From the NCBI RefSeq assembly GCF_029227915.1, contig NC_079880.1:4466001-4530000 (forward strand): 64,000 nt of DNA. The letters run 5' to 3'. Shown one piece after another: positions 23,704-36,872 of this stretch. Position 1 is the stretch's first letter. Each line of letters opens with the position of its first letter. The translations under genes were made by a program, and so were the position numbers. This DNA comes from Hydractinia symbiolongicarpus (taxonomy: Eukaryota > Cnidaria > Hydrozoa > Anthoathecata > Hydractiniidae). Under the pieces are notes generated by a model. It did no database searches and had not been told where the DNA came from. It was given only the letters and a program-made list of their open reading frames with translations.

Positions 23704-26700
23704 GATGAGACGCTGAATAAAAGAAGTTTAATCGCCGGCAAACAAAAACCCGCGATTTCCCGTAAATCCCGGCTTGGCCCGTATAGTCAAAAGTATACAA
23801 AGAAAGTACCCAGGGAGTAAACTCATTTCCCGACCGATTTTTTAAATTATTTTTTCACCATTAAAACGCATGAGACTTGTAGTTTTCAAAAATGATTTCA
23901 TTTTTGATGAGACGCTGAATAAAAGAAGTTTAATCGCCGGAAAACGAAAACCTGCGATTTCCCTAAATCCCGGACTCGGCCCGTATAGTCAAAAGTATAC
24001 AAAGAAAGTACCCAGGGAGTAAACTCATTTCCAGAACGATTTTTTAATTTATTTTTTCACCACTAAAACGCATAAGACTTGTAGTTTTCAAAAATATTTT
24101 CATATTTGATGGGTCGCTGAATAAAAGAAGTTTAATCGCCGGCAAACGAAAATCCGCGATTTCCCGTAAATCCCGGACTTGGCCCGTATAGTCAAAAGTA
24201 TACAAAAAAAGTACCCAGTGAGTAAACTCATTTCCCGAACGATTTTTTAAATTATTTTTTCACCACTAAAACGCATGAGACTTGTAGTTTTCAAAAATGT
24301 TTTCATTATTGATGAGACGCTGAATAAAAGAAGTTTAATCGCCGGCAAACGAAAACCCGCGATTTCCCGTAAATCCCGGGCTTGGCCCGTATAGTCAAAA
24401 GTATACAAAGAAAGTACCCAGGGAGTAAACTCATTTCCCGAACGATTTTTTAAATTACTTTTTCACCACTAAAACACATGAGACTTGTAGTTTTTAAAAA
24501 TGTTTTCATATTTGATGGGACGCTGAATAAAAGAAGTTTAATCGCCGGCAAACGAAAATCCGCGATTTCCCGTAAATCCCGAACTCGGCCCGTATAGTCA
24601 AAAGTATACAAAGAAAGTACCCAGTGAGTAAACTCATTTCCCGAACGATTTTTTAAATAATTTTTTCACCACTAAAACGCATGAGACTTGTAGTTTTCAA
24701 GAATGTTTTCATTTTTGATGAGACGCTGAATAAAAGAAGTTTAATCGCCGGCAAACGAAAACCCGCAATTTTCCGTAAATCCCGGGCTTGGCCCGTGTAG
24801 TCAAAAGTATACAAAGAAAGTACCCAGGAAGTAAACTCATTTCCCAAACGATTTTTTAAATTACTTTTTCACCACTAAAACGCATGAGACTTGTAGTTTT
24901 TAAAAATGTTTTTATTTTTGATGAGACGCTGAATAAAAGAAGTTTAATCGCCGGCAAACGAAAACCTGCGATTTTCCGTAAATCCTGGACTCGGCCCGTA
25001 TAGTCAAAAGTATACTAAGAAAGTACCCAGGGAGTAAACTCATTTCCCAAACGATTTTTTAAATTATTATTTCACCACTAAAACACATGAGAATTGTAGT
25101 TTTCAAGAATGTTTTCATTTTTGATGAGACGCTGAATAAAAGCAGTTTAATCGCCGGCAAGCGAAAACCTGCGATTTCCCTAAATCCCGGACTCGGCCCG
25201 TATAGTCAAAAGTATGCAAAGAAAGTACACAGGGAGTAAACTTCTTTCCAAAACGATTTTTTAAATTATTTTTTCACCACTAAAACGCATGAGACTTGTA
25301 GTTTTCAAAAATGTTTTCATTTTTGATGAGACGCCGAATAAAAGAAGTTTAATCGCCGGCAAACGAAAACCCGCGATTTCCCGTAAATCCCGGGCTTGGC
25401 ACGTATAGTCAAATGTATACAAAGAAAGTACCCAGGGAGTAAACTCATTTCAAGAACAATTTTTTAATTTTTTTTTTCACCACTAAAACGCATGAGACTT
25501 GTAGTTTTCAAAAATGTTTACATTTTTGATGAGACGCTCAATAAAAGCAGTTTAATGGCCGGCAAACCAAAACCTGCGATTTCCCTAAATCCCGGACTCG
25601 GCCCGTATAGTCAAAAGTATACAAAGAAAGTACCCTGGGAGTAAACTCATTTCCAGAACGATTTTTTAAATTATTTTTTCACCACTAAAACGCATAAGAC
25701 TTGTAGTTTTTAAAAATGTTTTCATTTTTGATGAGACGCTGAATAAAAGAAGTTTAATCTCCGCCAAAAGAAAACCCGCGATTTCCCGTAAATCCCGGGC
25801 TTGGCCTGTATAGTCAAAAGTATACAAAGAAAGTACCCAGGGAGTAAACTCATTTCCCGAACGATTTTTTATATTATTTTTTTACCACTAAACGCATGAG
25901 ACTTGTAGTTTTCAAAAATATTTTCATATTTGATGGGACGCTGAATAAAAGAAGTTTAATCGCCGGCAAACGAAAATCCGCGATTTGCCGTAAATCCGGA
26001 ACTCGGCCCGTATAGTCAAAAGTATACAAAGAAAGTACCCAGGGAGTAAACTCATTTCCCGAACGATTTTTTAAATTACTTTTTCACCACTAAAACGCAT
26101 GAGACTTGCAGTTTTCAAGAATGTATTCATTTTTGATGAGACGCTGAATAAAAGCAGTTTAATCGGCGGCAAATGAAAACCCGCGATTTCCCGTAAATCC
26201 CGGGCTTGGCACGTATAGTCGCATGTATACAAAGAAAGTACCCTGTGAGTAAACTCATTTCCAGAACAATTTTTTAAATTTTTTTTTCACCACTAAAACG
26301 CATAAGACTTGTAGTTTTTAAAAATGTTTTCATTTGTGATGAGACGCTGAATAAAAAAAGTTTAATCGCCGGCAAACGAAAACCCGCAATTTCCCGTAAA
26401 TCCCGGCTTGGCCCGTATAGTCAAAAGTATACAAAGAAAGTACCCAGGGAGTAAACTCATTTCCCGAACGATTTTTTAAATTATTTTTTCACCACTAAAA
26501 CGCATGAGACTTGTAGTTTTTAAAAATGTTTTCATTTTTGATGAGACGCTGAATAAAAAAAGTTTAATCGCCGGCAAACGAAAACCCGCAATTTCCCGTA
26601 AATCCCGGCTTGGCCCGTATAGTCAAAAGTATACAAAGAAAGTACCCAGGGAGTAAACTCATTTCCCGAACGATTTTTTAAATTATTTTTTCACCACTAA

Positions 26701-27755
26701 AACGCATGAGACTTGTAGTTTTTAAAAATTTTTTCATTTTTGATGAGACGCTGAATAAAAGAAGTTTAATCGCCGGCAAACGAAAACCCGCGATTTCCCG
26801 TAAATCCCGGGCTTGGCACGTATAGTTGAATGTATAAAAAAGAAAGTACCCAGGGAGTAAACTCATTTCCCGAACGATTTTTTAAATTATTTTTTTACCA
26901 CTAAAACGCATGAGACTTGTAGTTTTCAAAAATGTTTTCATTTTTGATGAGACGCTGAATAAAAGCAGTTTATTCGCCGGCAAACGAAAACCTGCGATTT
27001 CCCTAAATCCCGGATTCGGCCCGTATAGTCAAAAGTATACAAAGAAAATACCCAGGGAGTAAACTCATTTACAGAACGATTTTTTAAATTATTTTTTCAC
27101 CACTAAAACGCATGAGACTTGTAGTTTTTAAAAATGTTTTCATTTTTGATGAGACGCTGAATAAAAGAAGTTTAATCGCCGGCAAACGAAAACCCGCGAT
27201 TTCCCGTAAATCCCGGGCTTGGCATGTATAGTTGAATGTATACAAAGAAAGTACCCAGGGAGTAAACTCATTTCCCGAACGATTTTTTAATATATTTTTT
27301 TACCACTAAAACGCATGAGACTTGTAGTTTTCAAAAATGTTTTCATTTTTGATGAGACGCTGAATAAAAGCAGTTTAATCGCCGGCAAACGAAAACCTGC
27401 GATTTCCCTAAATCCCGGATTCGGCCCGTATAGTCAAAAGTATACAAAGAAAATACCCAGGGAGTAAACTCATTTACAGAACGCTTTTTTAAATTATTTT
27501 TTCACCATTAAAACGCATAAGACTTGTAGTTTTATAAAATGTTCTCATTTTTGATGAGACGCTTAATGGAAGAGGTTTTATCGCCGGCAAACGAAAACCC
27601 GCGATTTCCCGTAAATCCCGGGCTTGGCCCGTATAGTTAAAAGTATACAAAGAAAGTACCCAGGGAGTAAACTCATTTCCCGACCGATTTTTTAAATTAT
27701 TTTTTCACAACTAAAACGCATAAAACTTGTAGTTCTTAAAAATGTTTTCATTTTT
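23704..27755 (+). repeat. Domain 4 founder block, about 20 monomers
   Basis: Monomers here are more diverse than in the flanks: AAAACACATGAG (24,471), GTATACTAAG, GTATGCAAAG, AATCTCCGCCAAAAG, TTTGATGGGACG, ATCGGCGGCAAATG, and GTATAAAAAAG. Two neighbours with GAATAAAAAAAGTTT and CCCGCAATTT are near-identical. A two-monomer unit with GGATTCGG and TTTACAGAACG repeats near 26,950 and 27,350. Parts of this block recur at 30,593-32,619 and 32,620-35,253, so it is the template, or the closest relative, of both. Confidence 0.8.
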
Positions 27756-30592
27756 GATGAGACGCTTAATGAAAGAGGTTTAATCGCTGGAAAACGAAAA
27801 TCCGCGATTTCCCGTAAATCCCGGGCTTGGCCGTATAGTCAAATGTATACAAAGAAAGTACCCTGTGAGTAAACTCATTTCCAGAACGATTTTTTAAATT
27901 ATTTTTTCACCACTAAAACGCATAAGACTTGTAGTTTTTAAAAATGTTTTCATTTTTGATGAGACGCTGAATAAAAGAAGTTTAATCGCCGGCAAACGAA
28001 AACCCGCGATTTCCCGTAAATCCCGAGCTTGGCCCGTATAGTCAAAAGTATACAAAGAAAGTACCCAGGGAGTAAACTCATTTCCCGAACGATTTTTTAA
28101 ATTAATTTTTCACCACTAAAACGCATGAGACTTGTAGTTTTCAAAAATGTTTTCATTTTTGATGAGACGCTGAATAAAAGCAGTATAATCGCCGGCAAAC
28201 GAAAACCCACGATTTCCCGTAAATCCCGGGCTTGGCACGTATAGTCGAATGTATACAAAGAAAGTACCCTGTGAGTAAACTCATTTCCCGAACGATTTTT
28301 TAAATTATTTTTTCACCACTAAAACCCGTGAGACTTGTAGTTTTTAAATATGTTTTCATTTTTGATGAGACGCTGAAAAAAAGCAGTTTAATCCACGGCA
28401 AACGAAAACCTGCGATATCCCTAAATCCCGGACTCGGCCCGTATAGTCAAAAGTATACAAAGAAAGTACCCAGGGAGTAAACTCATTTCAAGAACGATTT
28501 TTTAAATTATTTTTTCACCACTAAAACGCATAAGACTTTTAGTTTTTAAAAATGTTTTCATTTTTGATGAGACGCTGAATAAAAGAAGTTTAATCGCCGG
28601 CAAACGAAAACCCGCGATTTCCCGTAAATCCCGGGCTTGGCCCGAATAGTCAAAAGTATACAAAGAAAGTACCCAGGGAGTAAACTCATTTCCCGAACGA
28701 TTTTTTAAATTATTTTTTCACCACTAAAACGCATGAGACTTGTAGTTTTTAAAAATGTTTTCATTTTTGATGAGACGCTGAATAAAAGAAGTTTAATCGC
28801 CGGCAAACGAAAACCCGCGATTTCCCGTAAATCCTGGACTCGGCCCGTATAGTCAAAAGTATACAAAGAAAGTACCCAGGGAGTAAACTCATTTCCCAAA
28901 CGATTTTTTAAATTATTATTTCACCACTAAAACGCATGAGACTTGTAGTTTTTAAAAATGTTTTCATTTTTGATGAGACGCTGAATAAAAGAAGTTTAAT
29001 CGCCGGCAAACGAAAACCTGCGATTTCCCGTAAATCCTGGACTCGGCCCGTATAGTCAAAAGTATACAAAGAAAGTACCCAGGGAGTAAACTCATTTTCC
29101 AAACGATTTTTTAAATTATTATTTCACCACTAAAACGCATGAGACTTGTAGTTTTCCAGAATGTTTTCATTTTTGATGAGACGCTGAATAAAAGCAGTTT
29201 AATCGCCGGCAAACGAAAACCCGCGATTTCCCGTAAATCCCGTCTTGGCCCGAATAGTCAAAAGTATACAAAGAAAGTACCCAGGGAGTAAACTCATTTC
29301 CCGAACGATTTTTTAAATTATTTTTTCACCACTAAAACGCATGAGACTTGTAGTTTTTAAAAATGTTTTCATTTTTGATGAGACGCTGAATAAAAGAAGT
29401 TTAATCGCCGGCAAACGAAAACCCGCGATTTCCCGTAAATCCCGAGCTTGGCCCGTATAGTCAAAAGTATACAAAGAAAGTACCCAGGGAGTAAACTCAT
29501 TTCCGAACGATTTTTTAAATTACTTTTTCACCACTAAAACGCATGAGACTTGTAGTTTTTAAAAATGTTTTCATTTTTGATGAGACGCTGAATAAAAGAA
29601 GTTTAATCGCCGGCAAACGAAAACCTGCGATTTCCCGTAAATCCTGGACTCGGCCCGTATAGTCAAAAGTATACAAAGAAAGTACCCAGGGAGTAAACTC
29701 ATTTCCCAAACGATTTTTTAAATTATTATTTCACCACTAAAACGCATGAGACTTGTAGTTTTTAAAAATGTTTTCATTTTTGATGAGACGCTGAATAAAA
29801 GAAGTTTAATCGCCGGCAAACGAAAACCTGCGATTTCCCGTAAATCCTGGACTCGGCCCGTATAGTCAAAAGTATACAAAGAAAGTACCCAGGGAGTAAA
29901 CTCATTTTCCAAACGATTTTTTAAATTATTATTTCACCACTAAAACGCATGAGACTTGTAGTTTTCAAGAATGTTTTCATTTTTGATGAGACGCTGAATA
30001 AAAGCAGTTTAATCGCCGGCAAACGAAAATCCGCGATTTCCCGTGAATACCGGGCTTGGCACGTATAGTCGAATGTATACAAAGAAAGTACCCTGTGAGT
30101 AAACTCATTTCCAGAACTATTTTTTAAATTATTTTTTCACCACTAAAACGCATAAGACTTGTAGTTTTTAAAAATGTTTTCATTTTTGATGAGACGCTGA
30201 ATAAAAGAAGTTTAATCGCCGGCAAACGAAAACCCGCGATTTCCCGTAAATCCCGTCTTGGCCCGTATATTTAAAAGTATACAAAGAAAGTACCCAGGGA
30301 GTAAACTCATTTTCCGAACGATTTTTTAAATTATTTTTTCACCACTAAAACGCATGAGACTTGTAGTTTTCAAAAATGTTTTCATTTATGATGAGACGCT
30401 GAATAAAAGAAGTTTAATCGCCGGCAAACTAAAACCCGCGATTTCCCGTAAATCCCGGGCTTGGCACGTATAGTCGAATGTATACAAAGAAAGTACCCTG
30501 TGAGTAAACTCAATTCAAGAACGATTTTTTAAATTATTTTTTCACCACTAAAGCCCATGAGACTTGTAGTTTTTAAAAATGTTTTCATTTTT
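27756..30592 (+). repeat. Copy of 21,475-23,703 with a three-monomer gain (14 monomers)
   Basis: It begins with an R' monomer (GGAAAACGAAAATCC) and follows 21,475-22,487 at an offset of 6,281 bp. Three extra monomers occupy about 28,769-29,376, after which the match resumes at an offset of 6,889 (GAATATAAG at 22,488 corresponds to 29,377). The extra monomers are CCTGGACTCGG types, similar to the pair that follows at 29,580-29,980. Confidence 0.85.
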
Positions 30593-32619
30593 GATGAGAC
30601 GCTGAATAAAAGAAGTTTAATCGCCGGCAAACAAAAACCCGCGATTTCCCGTAAATCCCGGGCTTGGCCCGTATAGTCAAAAGTATACAAAGAAAGTACC
30701 CAGGGAGTAAACTCATTTCCCGAACGATTTTTTAAATTACTTTTTCACCACTAAAACACATGAGACTTGTAGTTTTTAAAAATGTTTTCATATTTGATGG
30801 GACGCTGAATAAAAGAAGTTTAATCGCCGGCAAACGAAAATCCGCGATTTCCCGTAAATCCCGAACTCGGCCCGTATAGTCAAAAGTATACAAAGAAAGT
30901 ACCCAGTGAGTAAACTCATTTCCCGAACGATTTTTTAAATAATTTTTTCACCACTAAAACGCATGAGACTTGTAGTTTTCAGGAATGTTTTCATTTTTGA
31001 TGAGACGCTGAATAAAAGAAGTTTAATCGCCGGCAAACGAAAACCCGCAATTTTCCGTAAATCCCGGGCTTGGCCCGTGTAGTCAAAAGTATACAAAGAA
31101 AGTACCCAGGAAGTAAACTCATTTCCCGAACGATTTTTTAAATTACTTTTTCACCACTAAAACGCATGAGACTTGTAGTTTTTAAAAATGTTTTTATTTT
31201 TGATGAGACGCTGAATAAAAGAAGTTTAATCGCCGGCAAACGAAAACCTGCGATTTTCCGTAAATCCTGGACTCGGCCCGTATAGTCAAAAGTATACTAA
31301 GAAAGTACCCAGGGAGTAAACTCATTTCCCAAAATATTTTTTAAATTATTATTTCACCACTAAAACACATGAGAATTGTAGTTTTCAAGAATGTTTTCAT
31401 TTTTGATGAGACGCTGAATAAAAGCAGTTTAATCGCCGGCAAGCGAAAACCTGCGATTTCCCTAAATCCCGGACTCGGCCCGTATAGTCAAAAGTATGCA
31501 AAGAAAGTACCCAGGGAGTAAACTCCTTTCCAAAACGATTTTTTAAATTATTTTTTCACCACTAAAACGCATGAGACTTGTAGTTTTCAAAAATGTTTTC
31601 ATTTTTGATGAGACGCGGAATAAAAGAAGTTTAATCGCCGGCAAACGAAAACCCGCGATTTCCCGTAAATCCCGGGCTTGGCACGTATAGTCAAATGTAT
31701 ACAAAGAAAGTACCCAGGGAGTAAACTCATTTCAAGAACAATTTTTTAATTTTTTTTTTCACCACTAAAACGCATGAGACTTGTAGTTTTCAAAAATGTT
31801 TACATTTTTGATGAGACGCTCAATAAAAGCAGTTTAATCGCCGGCAAACCAAAACCTGCGATTTCCCTAAATCCCGGACTCGGCCCGTATAGTCAAAAGT
31901 ATACAAAGAAAGTACCCTGGGAGTAAACTCATTTCCAGAACGATTTTTTAAATTATTTTTTCACCACTAAAACGCATAAGACTTGTAGTTTTTAAAAATG
32001 TTTTCATTTTTGATGAGACGCTGAATAAAAGAAGTTTAATCTCCGCCAAAAGAAAACCCGCGATTTCCCGTAAATCCCGGGCTTGGCCTGTATAGTCAAA
32101 AGTATACAAAGAAAGTACCCAGGGAGTAAACTCATTTCCCGAACGATTTTTTATATTATTTTTTTACCACTAAACGCATGAGACTTGTAGTTTTCAAAAA
32201 TATTTTCATATTTGATGGGACGCTGAATAAAAGAAGTTTAATCGCCGGCAAACGAAAATCCGCGATTTGCCGTAAATCTGGAACTCGGCCCGTATAGTCA
32301 AAAGTATACAAAGAAAGTACCCAGGGAGTAAACTCATTTCCCGAACGATTTTTTAAATTACTTTTTCACCACTAAAACGCATGAGACTTGCAGTTTTCAA
32401 GAATGTATTCATTTTTGATGAGACGCTGAATAAAAGCAGTTTAATCGGCGGCAAATGAAAACCCGCGATTTCCCGTAAATCCCGGGCTTGGCACGTATAG
32501 TCGCATGTATACAAAGAAAGTACCCTGTGAGTAAACTCATTTCCCGAACGATTTTTTAAATTATTTTTTCACCACTAAAACGCATGAGACTTGTAGTTTT
32601 CAAAAATGTTTTCATTATT
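30593..32619 (+). repeat. 10-monomer unit copied from 24,311-26,2xx (2,027 bp)
   Basis: The first monomer is a junction. Upstream it matches 23,704 (offset 6,889), downstream it matches 24,311 (offset 6,282), so three monomers present at 23,704-24,310 are absent here. Shared private changes include AAAACACATG (24,471 and 30,753), GTATGCAAAG, CAATAAAAGCAG and ATCGGCGGCAAATG. Confidence 0.85.
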
Positions 32620-35253
32620 GATGAGACGCTGAATAAAAGAAGTTTAATCGCCGGCAAACGAAAACCCGCGATTTCCCGTAAATCCCGGGCTTGGCCCGTA
32701 TAGTCAAAAGTATACAAAGAAAGTACCCAGGGAGTAAACTCATTTCCCGAACGATTTTTTAAATTACTTTTTCACCACTAAAACACATGAGACTTGTAGT
32801 TTTTAAAAATGTTTTCATATTTGATGGGACGCTGAATAAAAGAAGTTTAATCGCCGGCAAACGAAAATCCGCGATTTCCCGTAAATCCCGAACTCGGCCC
32901 GTATAGTCAAAAGTATACAAAGAAAGTACCCAGTGAGTAAACTCATTTCCCGAACGATTTTTTAAATAATTTTTTCACCACTAAAACGCATGAGACTTGT
33001 AGTTTTCAAGAATGTTTTCATTTTTGATGAGACGCTGAATAAAAGAAGTTTAATCGCCGGCAAACGAAAACCCGCAATTTTCCGTAAATCCCGGGCTTGG
33101 CACGTATAGTCAAATGTATACAAAGAAAGTACCCAGGGAGTAAACTCATTTCAAGAACAATTTTTTAATTTTTTTTTTCACCACTAAAACGCATGAGACT
33201 TGTAGTTTTCAAAAATGTTTACATTTTTGATGAGACGCTCAATAAAAGCAGTTTAATCGCCGGCAAACCAAAACCTGCGATTTCCCTAAATCCCGGACTC
33301 GGCCCGTATAGTCAAAAGTATACAAAGAAAGTACCCTGGGAGTAAACTCATTTCCAGAACGATTTTTTAAATTATTTTTTCACCACTAAAACGCATAAGA
33401 CTTGTAGTTTTTAAAAATGTTTTCATTTTTGATGAGACGCTGAATAAAAGAAGTTTAATCTCCGCCAAAAGAAAACCCGCGATTTCCCGTAAATCCCGGG
33501 CTTGGCCTGTATAGTCAAAAGTATACAAAGAAAGTACCCAGGGAGTAAACTCATTTCCCGAACGATTTTTTATATTATTTTTTTACCACTAAACGCATGA
33601 GACTTGTAGTTTTCAAAAATATTTTCATATTTGATGGGACGCTGAATAAAAGAAGTTTAATCGCCGGCAAACGAAAATCCGCGATTTGCCGTAAATCCGG
33701 AACTCGGCCCGTATAGTCAAAAGTATACAAAGAAAGTACCCAGGGAGTAAACTCATTTCCCGAACGATTTTTTAAATTACTTTTTCACCACTAAAACGCA
33801 TGAGACTTGCAGTTTTCAAGAATGTATTCATTTTTGATGAGACGTTGAATAAAAGCAGTTTAATCGGCGGCAAATGAAAACCCGCGATTTCCCGTAAATC
33901 CCGGGCTTGGCACGTATAGTCGCATGTATACAAAGAAAGTACCCTGTGAGTAAACTCATTTCCAGAACGATTTTTTAAATTTTTTTTTCACCACTAAAAC
34001 GCATAAGACTTGTAGTTTTTAAAAATGTTTTCATTTGTGATGAGACGCTGAATAAAAAAAGTTTAATCGCCGGCAAACGAAAACCCGCAATTTCCCGTAA
34101 ATCCCGGCTTGGCCCGTATAGTCAAAAGTATACAAAGAAAGTACCCAGGGAGTAAACTCATTTCCCGAACGATTTTTTAAATTATTTTTTCACCACTAAA
34201 ACGCATGAGACTTGTAGTTTTTAAAAATGTTTTCATTTTTGATGAGACGCTGAATAAAAAAAGTTTAATCGCCGGCAAACGAAAACCCGCAATTTCCCGT
34301 AAATCCCGGCTTGGCCCGTATAGTCAAAAGTATACAAAGAAAGTACCCAGGGAGTAAACTCATTTCCCGAACGATTTTTTAAATTATTTTTTCACCACTA
34401 AAACGCATGAGACTTGTAGTTTTTAAAATTTTTTTCATTTTTGATGAGACGCTGAATAAAAGAAGTTTAATCGCCGGCAAACGAAAACCCGCGATTTCCC
34501 GTAAATCCCGGGCTTGGCACGTATAGTTGAATGTATAAAAAAGAAAGTACCCAGGGAGTAAACTCATTTCCCGAACGATTTTTTAAATTATTTTTTTACC
34601 ACTAAAACGCATGAGACTTGTAGTTTTCAAAAATGTTTTCATTTTTGATGAGACGCTGAATAAAAGCAGTTTAATCGCCGGCAAACGAAAACCTGCGATT
34701 TCCCTAAATCCCGGATTCGGCCCGTATAGTCAAAAGTATACAAAGAAAATACCCAGGGAGTAAACTCATTTACAGAACGATTTTTTAAATTATTTTTTCA
34801 CCACTAAAACGCATGAGACTTGTAGTTTTTAAAAATGTTTTCATTTTTGATGAGACGCTGAATAAAAGAAGTTTAATCGCCGGCAAACGAAAACCCGCGA
34901 TTTCCCGTAAATCCCGGGCTTGGCATGTATAGTTGAATGTATACAAAGAAAGTACCCAGGGAGTAAACTCATTTCCCGAACGATTTTTTAATATATTTTT
35001 TTACCACTAAAACGCATGAGACTTGTAGTTTTCAAAAATGTTTTCATTTTTGATGAGACGCTGAATAAAAGCAGTTTAATCGCCGGCAAACGAAAACCTG
35101 CGATTTCCCTAAATCCCGGATTCGGCCCGTATAGTCAAAAGTATACAAAGAAAATACCCAGGGAGTAAACTCATTTACAGAACGCTTTTTTAAATTATTT
35201 TTTCACCATTAAAACGCATAAGACTTGTAGTTTTAAAAAATGTTCTCATTTTT
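32620..35253 (+). repeat. 13-monomer copy of the domain 4 block with a three-monomer loss
   Basis: It starts again at the 24,311 equivalent (TTCATTATTGATGAG; offset 8,309). Near 33,095 it jumps from the equivalent of about 24,785 to that of about 25,395, so the offset falls to about 7,702, a loss of 607 bp. It then follows the founder block to about 27,560, including GTATAAAAAAG and both GGATTCGG monomers. Confidence 0.85.
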
Positions 35254-36872
35254 GATGAGACGCTGAATAAAAGAAGTTTAATCGCCGGCAAACGAAAACC
35301 CGCGATTTCCCGTAAATCCCGGGCTTGGCCCGTATAGTCAAAAGTATACAAAGAAAGTACCCAGGGAGTAAACTCATTTCCCGAACGATTTTTTATATTA
35401 TTTATTTACCACTAAACGCATGAGACTTGTAGTTTTTAAAAATGTTTTCATTTTTGATGAGACGCTGAATAAAAAAAGTTTAATCGCCGGCAAACGAAAA
35501 CCCGCAATTTCCCGTAAATCCCGGCTTTGCCCGTATAGTCAAAAGTATACAAAGAAAGTACCCAGGGAGTAAACTCATTTCCCGAACGATTTTTTAAATT
35601 ATTTTTTCACCACTAAAACGCATGAGACTTGTAGTTTTTAAAATTTTTTTCATTTTTGATGAGACGCTGAATAAAAGAAGTTTAATCGCCGGCAAACGAA
35701 AACCCGCGATTTCCCGTAAATCCCGGCTTGGCACGTATAGTTGAATGTATAAAAAAGAAAGTACCCAGGGAGTAAACTCATTTCCCGAACGATTTTTTAA
35801 ATTATTTTTTTACCACTAAAACGCATGAGACTTGTAGTTTTCAAAAATGTTTTCATTTTTGATGAGACGCTGAATAAAAGCAGTTTAATCGCCGGCAAAC
35901 GAAAACCTGCGATTTCCCTAAATCCCGGATTCGGCCCGTATAGTCAAAAGTATACAAAGAAAATACCCAGGGAGTAAACTCATTTACAGAACGCTTTTTT
36001 AAATTATTTTTTCACCACTAAAACGCATGAGACTTGTAGTTTTTAAAAATGTTTTCATTTTTGATGAGACGCTGAATAAAAAAAGTTTAATCGCCGGCAA
36101 ACGAAAACCCGCAATTTCCCGTAAATCCCGGCTTGGCCCGTATAGTCAAAAGTATACAAAGAAAGTACCCAGGGAGTAAACTCATTTCCCGAACGATTTT
36201 TTAAATTATTTTTTCACCACTAAAACGCATGAGACTTGTAGTTTTTAAAAATGTTTTCATTTTTGATGAGACGCTGAATAAAAGAAGTTTAATCGCCGGC
36301 AAACGAAAACCCGCGATTTCCCGTAAATCCCGGGCTTGGCATGTATAGTTGAATGTATACAAAGAAAGTACCCAGGGAGTAAACTCATTTCCCGAACGAT
36401 TTTTTAAATTATTTTTTTACCACTAAAACGCATGAGACTTGTAGTTTTCAAAAATGTTTTCATTTTTGATGAGACGCTGAATAAAAGCAGTTTAATCGCC
36501 GGCAAACGAAAACCTGCGATTTCCCTAAATCCCGGATTCGGCCCGTATAGTCAAAAGTATACAAAGAAAATACCCAGGGAGTAAACTCATTTACAGAACG
36601 CTTTTTTAAATTATTTTTTCACCATTAAAACGCATAAGACTTGTAGTTTTTAAAAATGTTCTCATTTTTGATGAGACGCTGAATAAAAGAAGTTTAATCG
36701 CCGGCAAAAGAAAACCCGCGATTTCCCGTAACTCCCGGGCTTGGCCCGTATAGTTAAAAGTATACAAAGAAAGTACCCAGGGAGTAAACTCATTTCCCGA
36801 ACGATTTTTTAAATTATTTTTTCACCACTAAAACGCATGAGACTTGTAGTTTTTAAAAATGTTTTCATTTTT
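35254..36872 (+). repeat. Rearranged 8-monomer block repeating 34.2-35.2 kb types
   Basis: It reuses monomers just upstream: the TTTTAAAATTTTTTTC monomer (34,421 and 35,636), GTATAAAAAAG, GGATTCGG with TTTACAGAACG, and GAATAAAAAAAG. The order has been shuffled and one E-type monomer with TTATTTATTTACC has been added. The pattern suggests two or more overlapping exchanges about six monomers apart (offset 1,215 bp). Confidence 0.75.
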
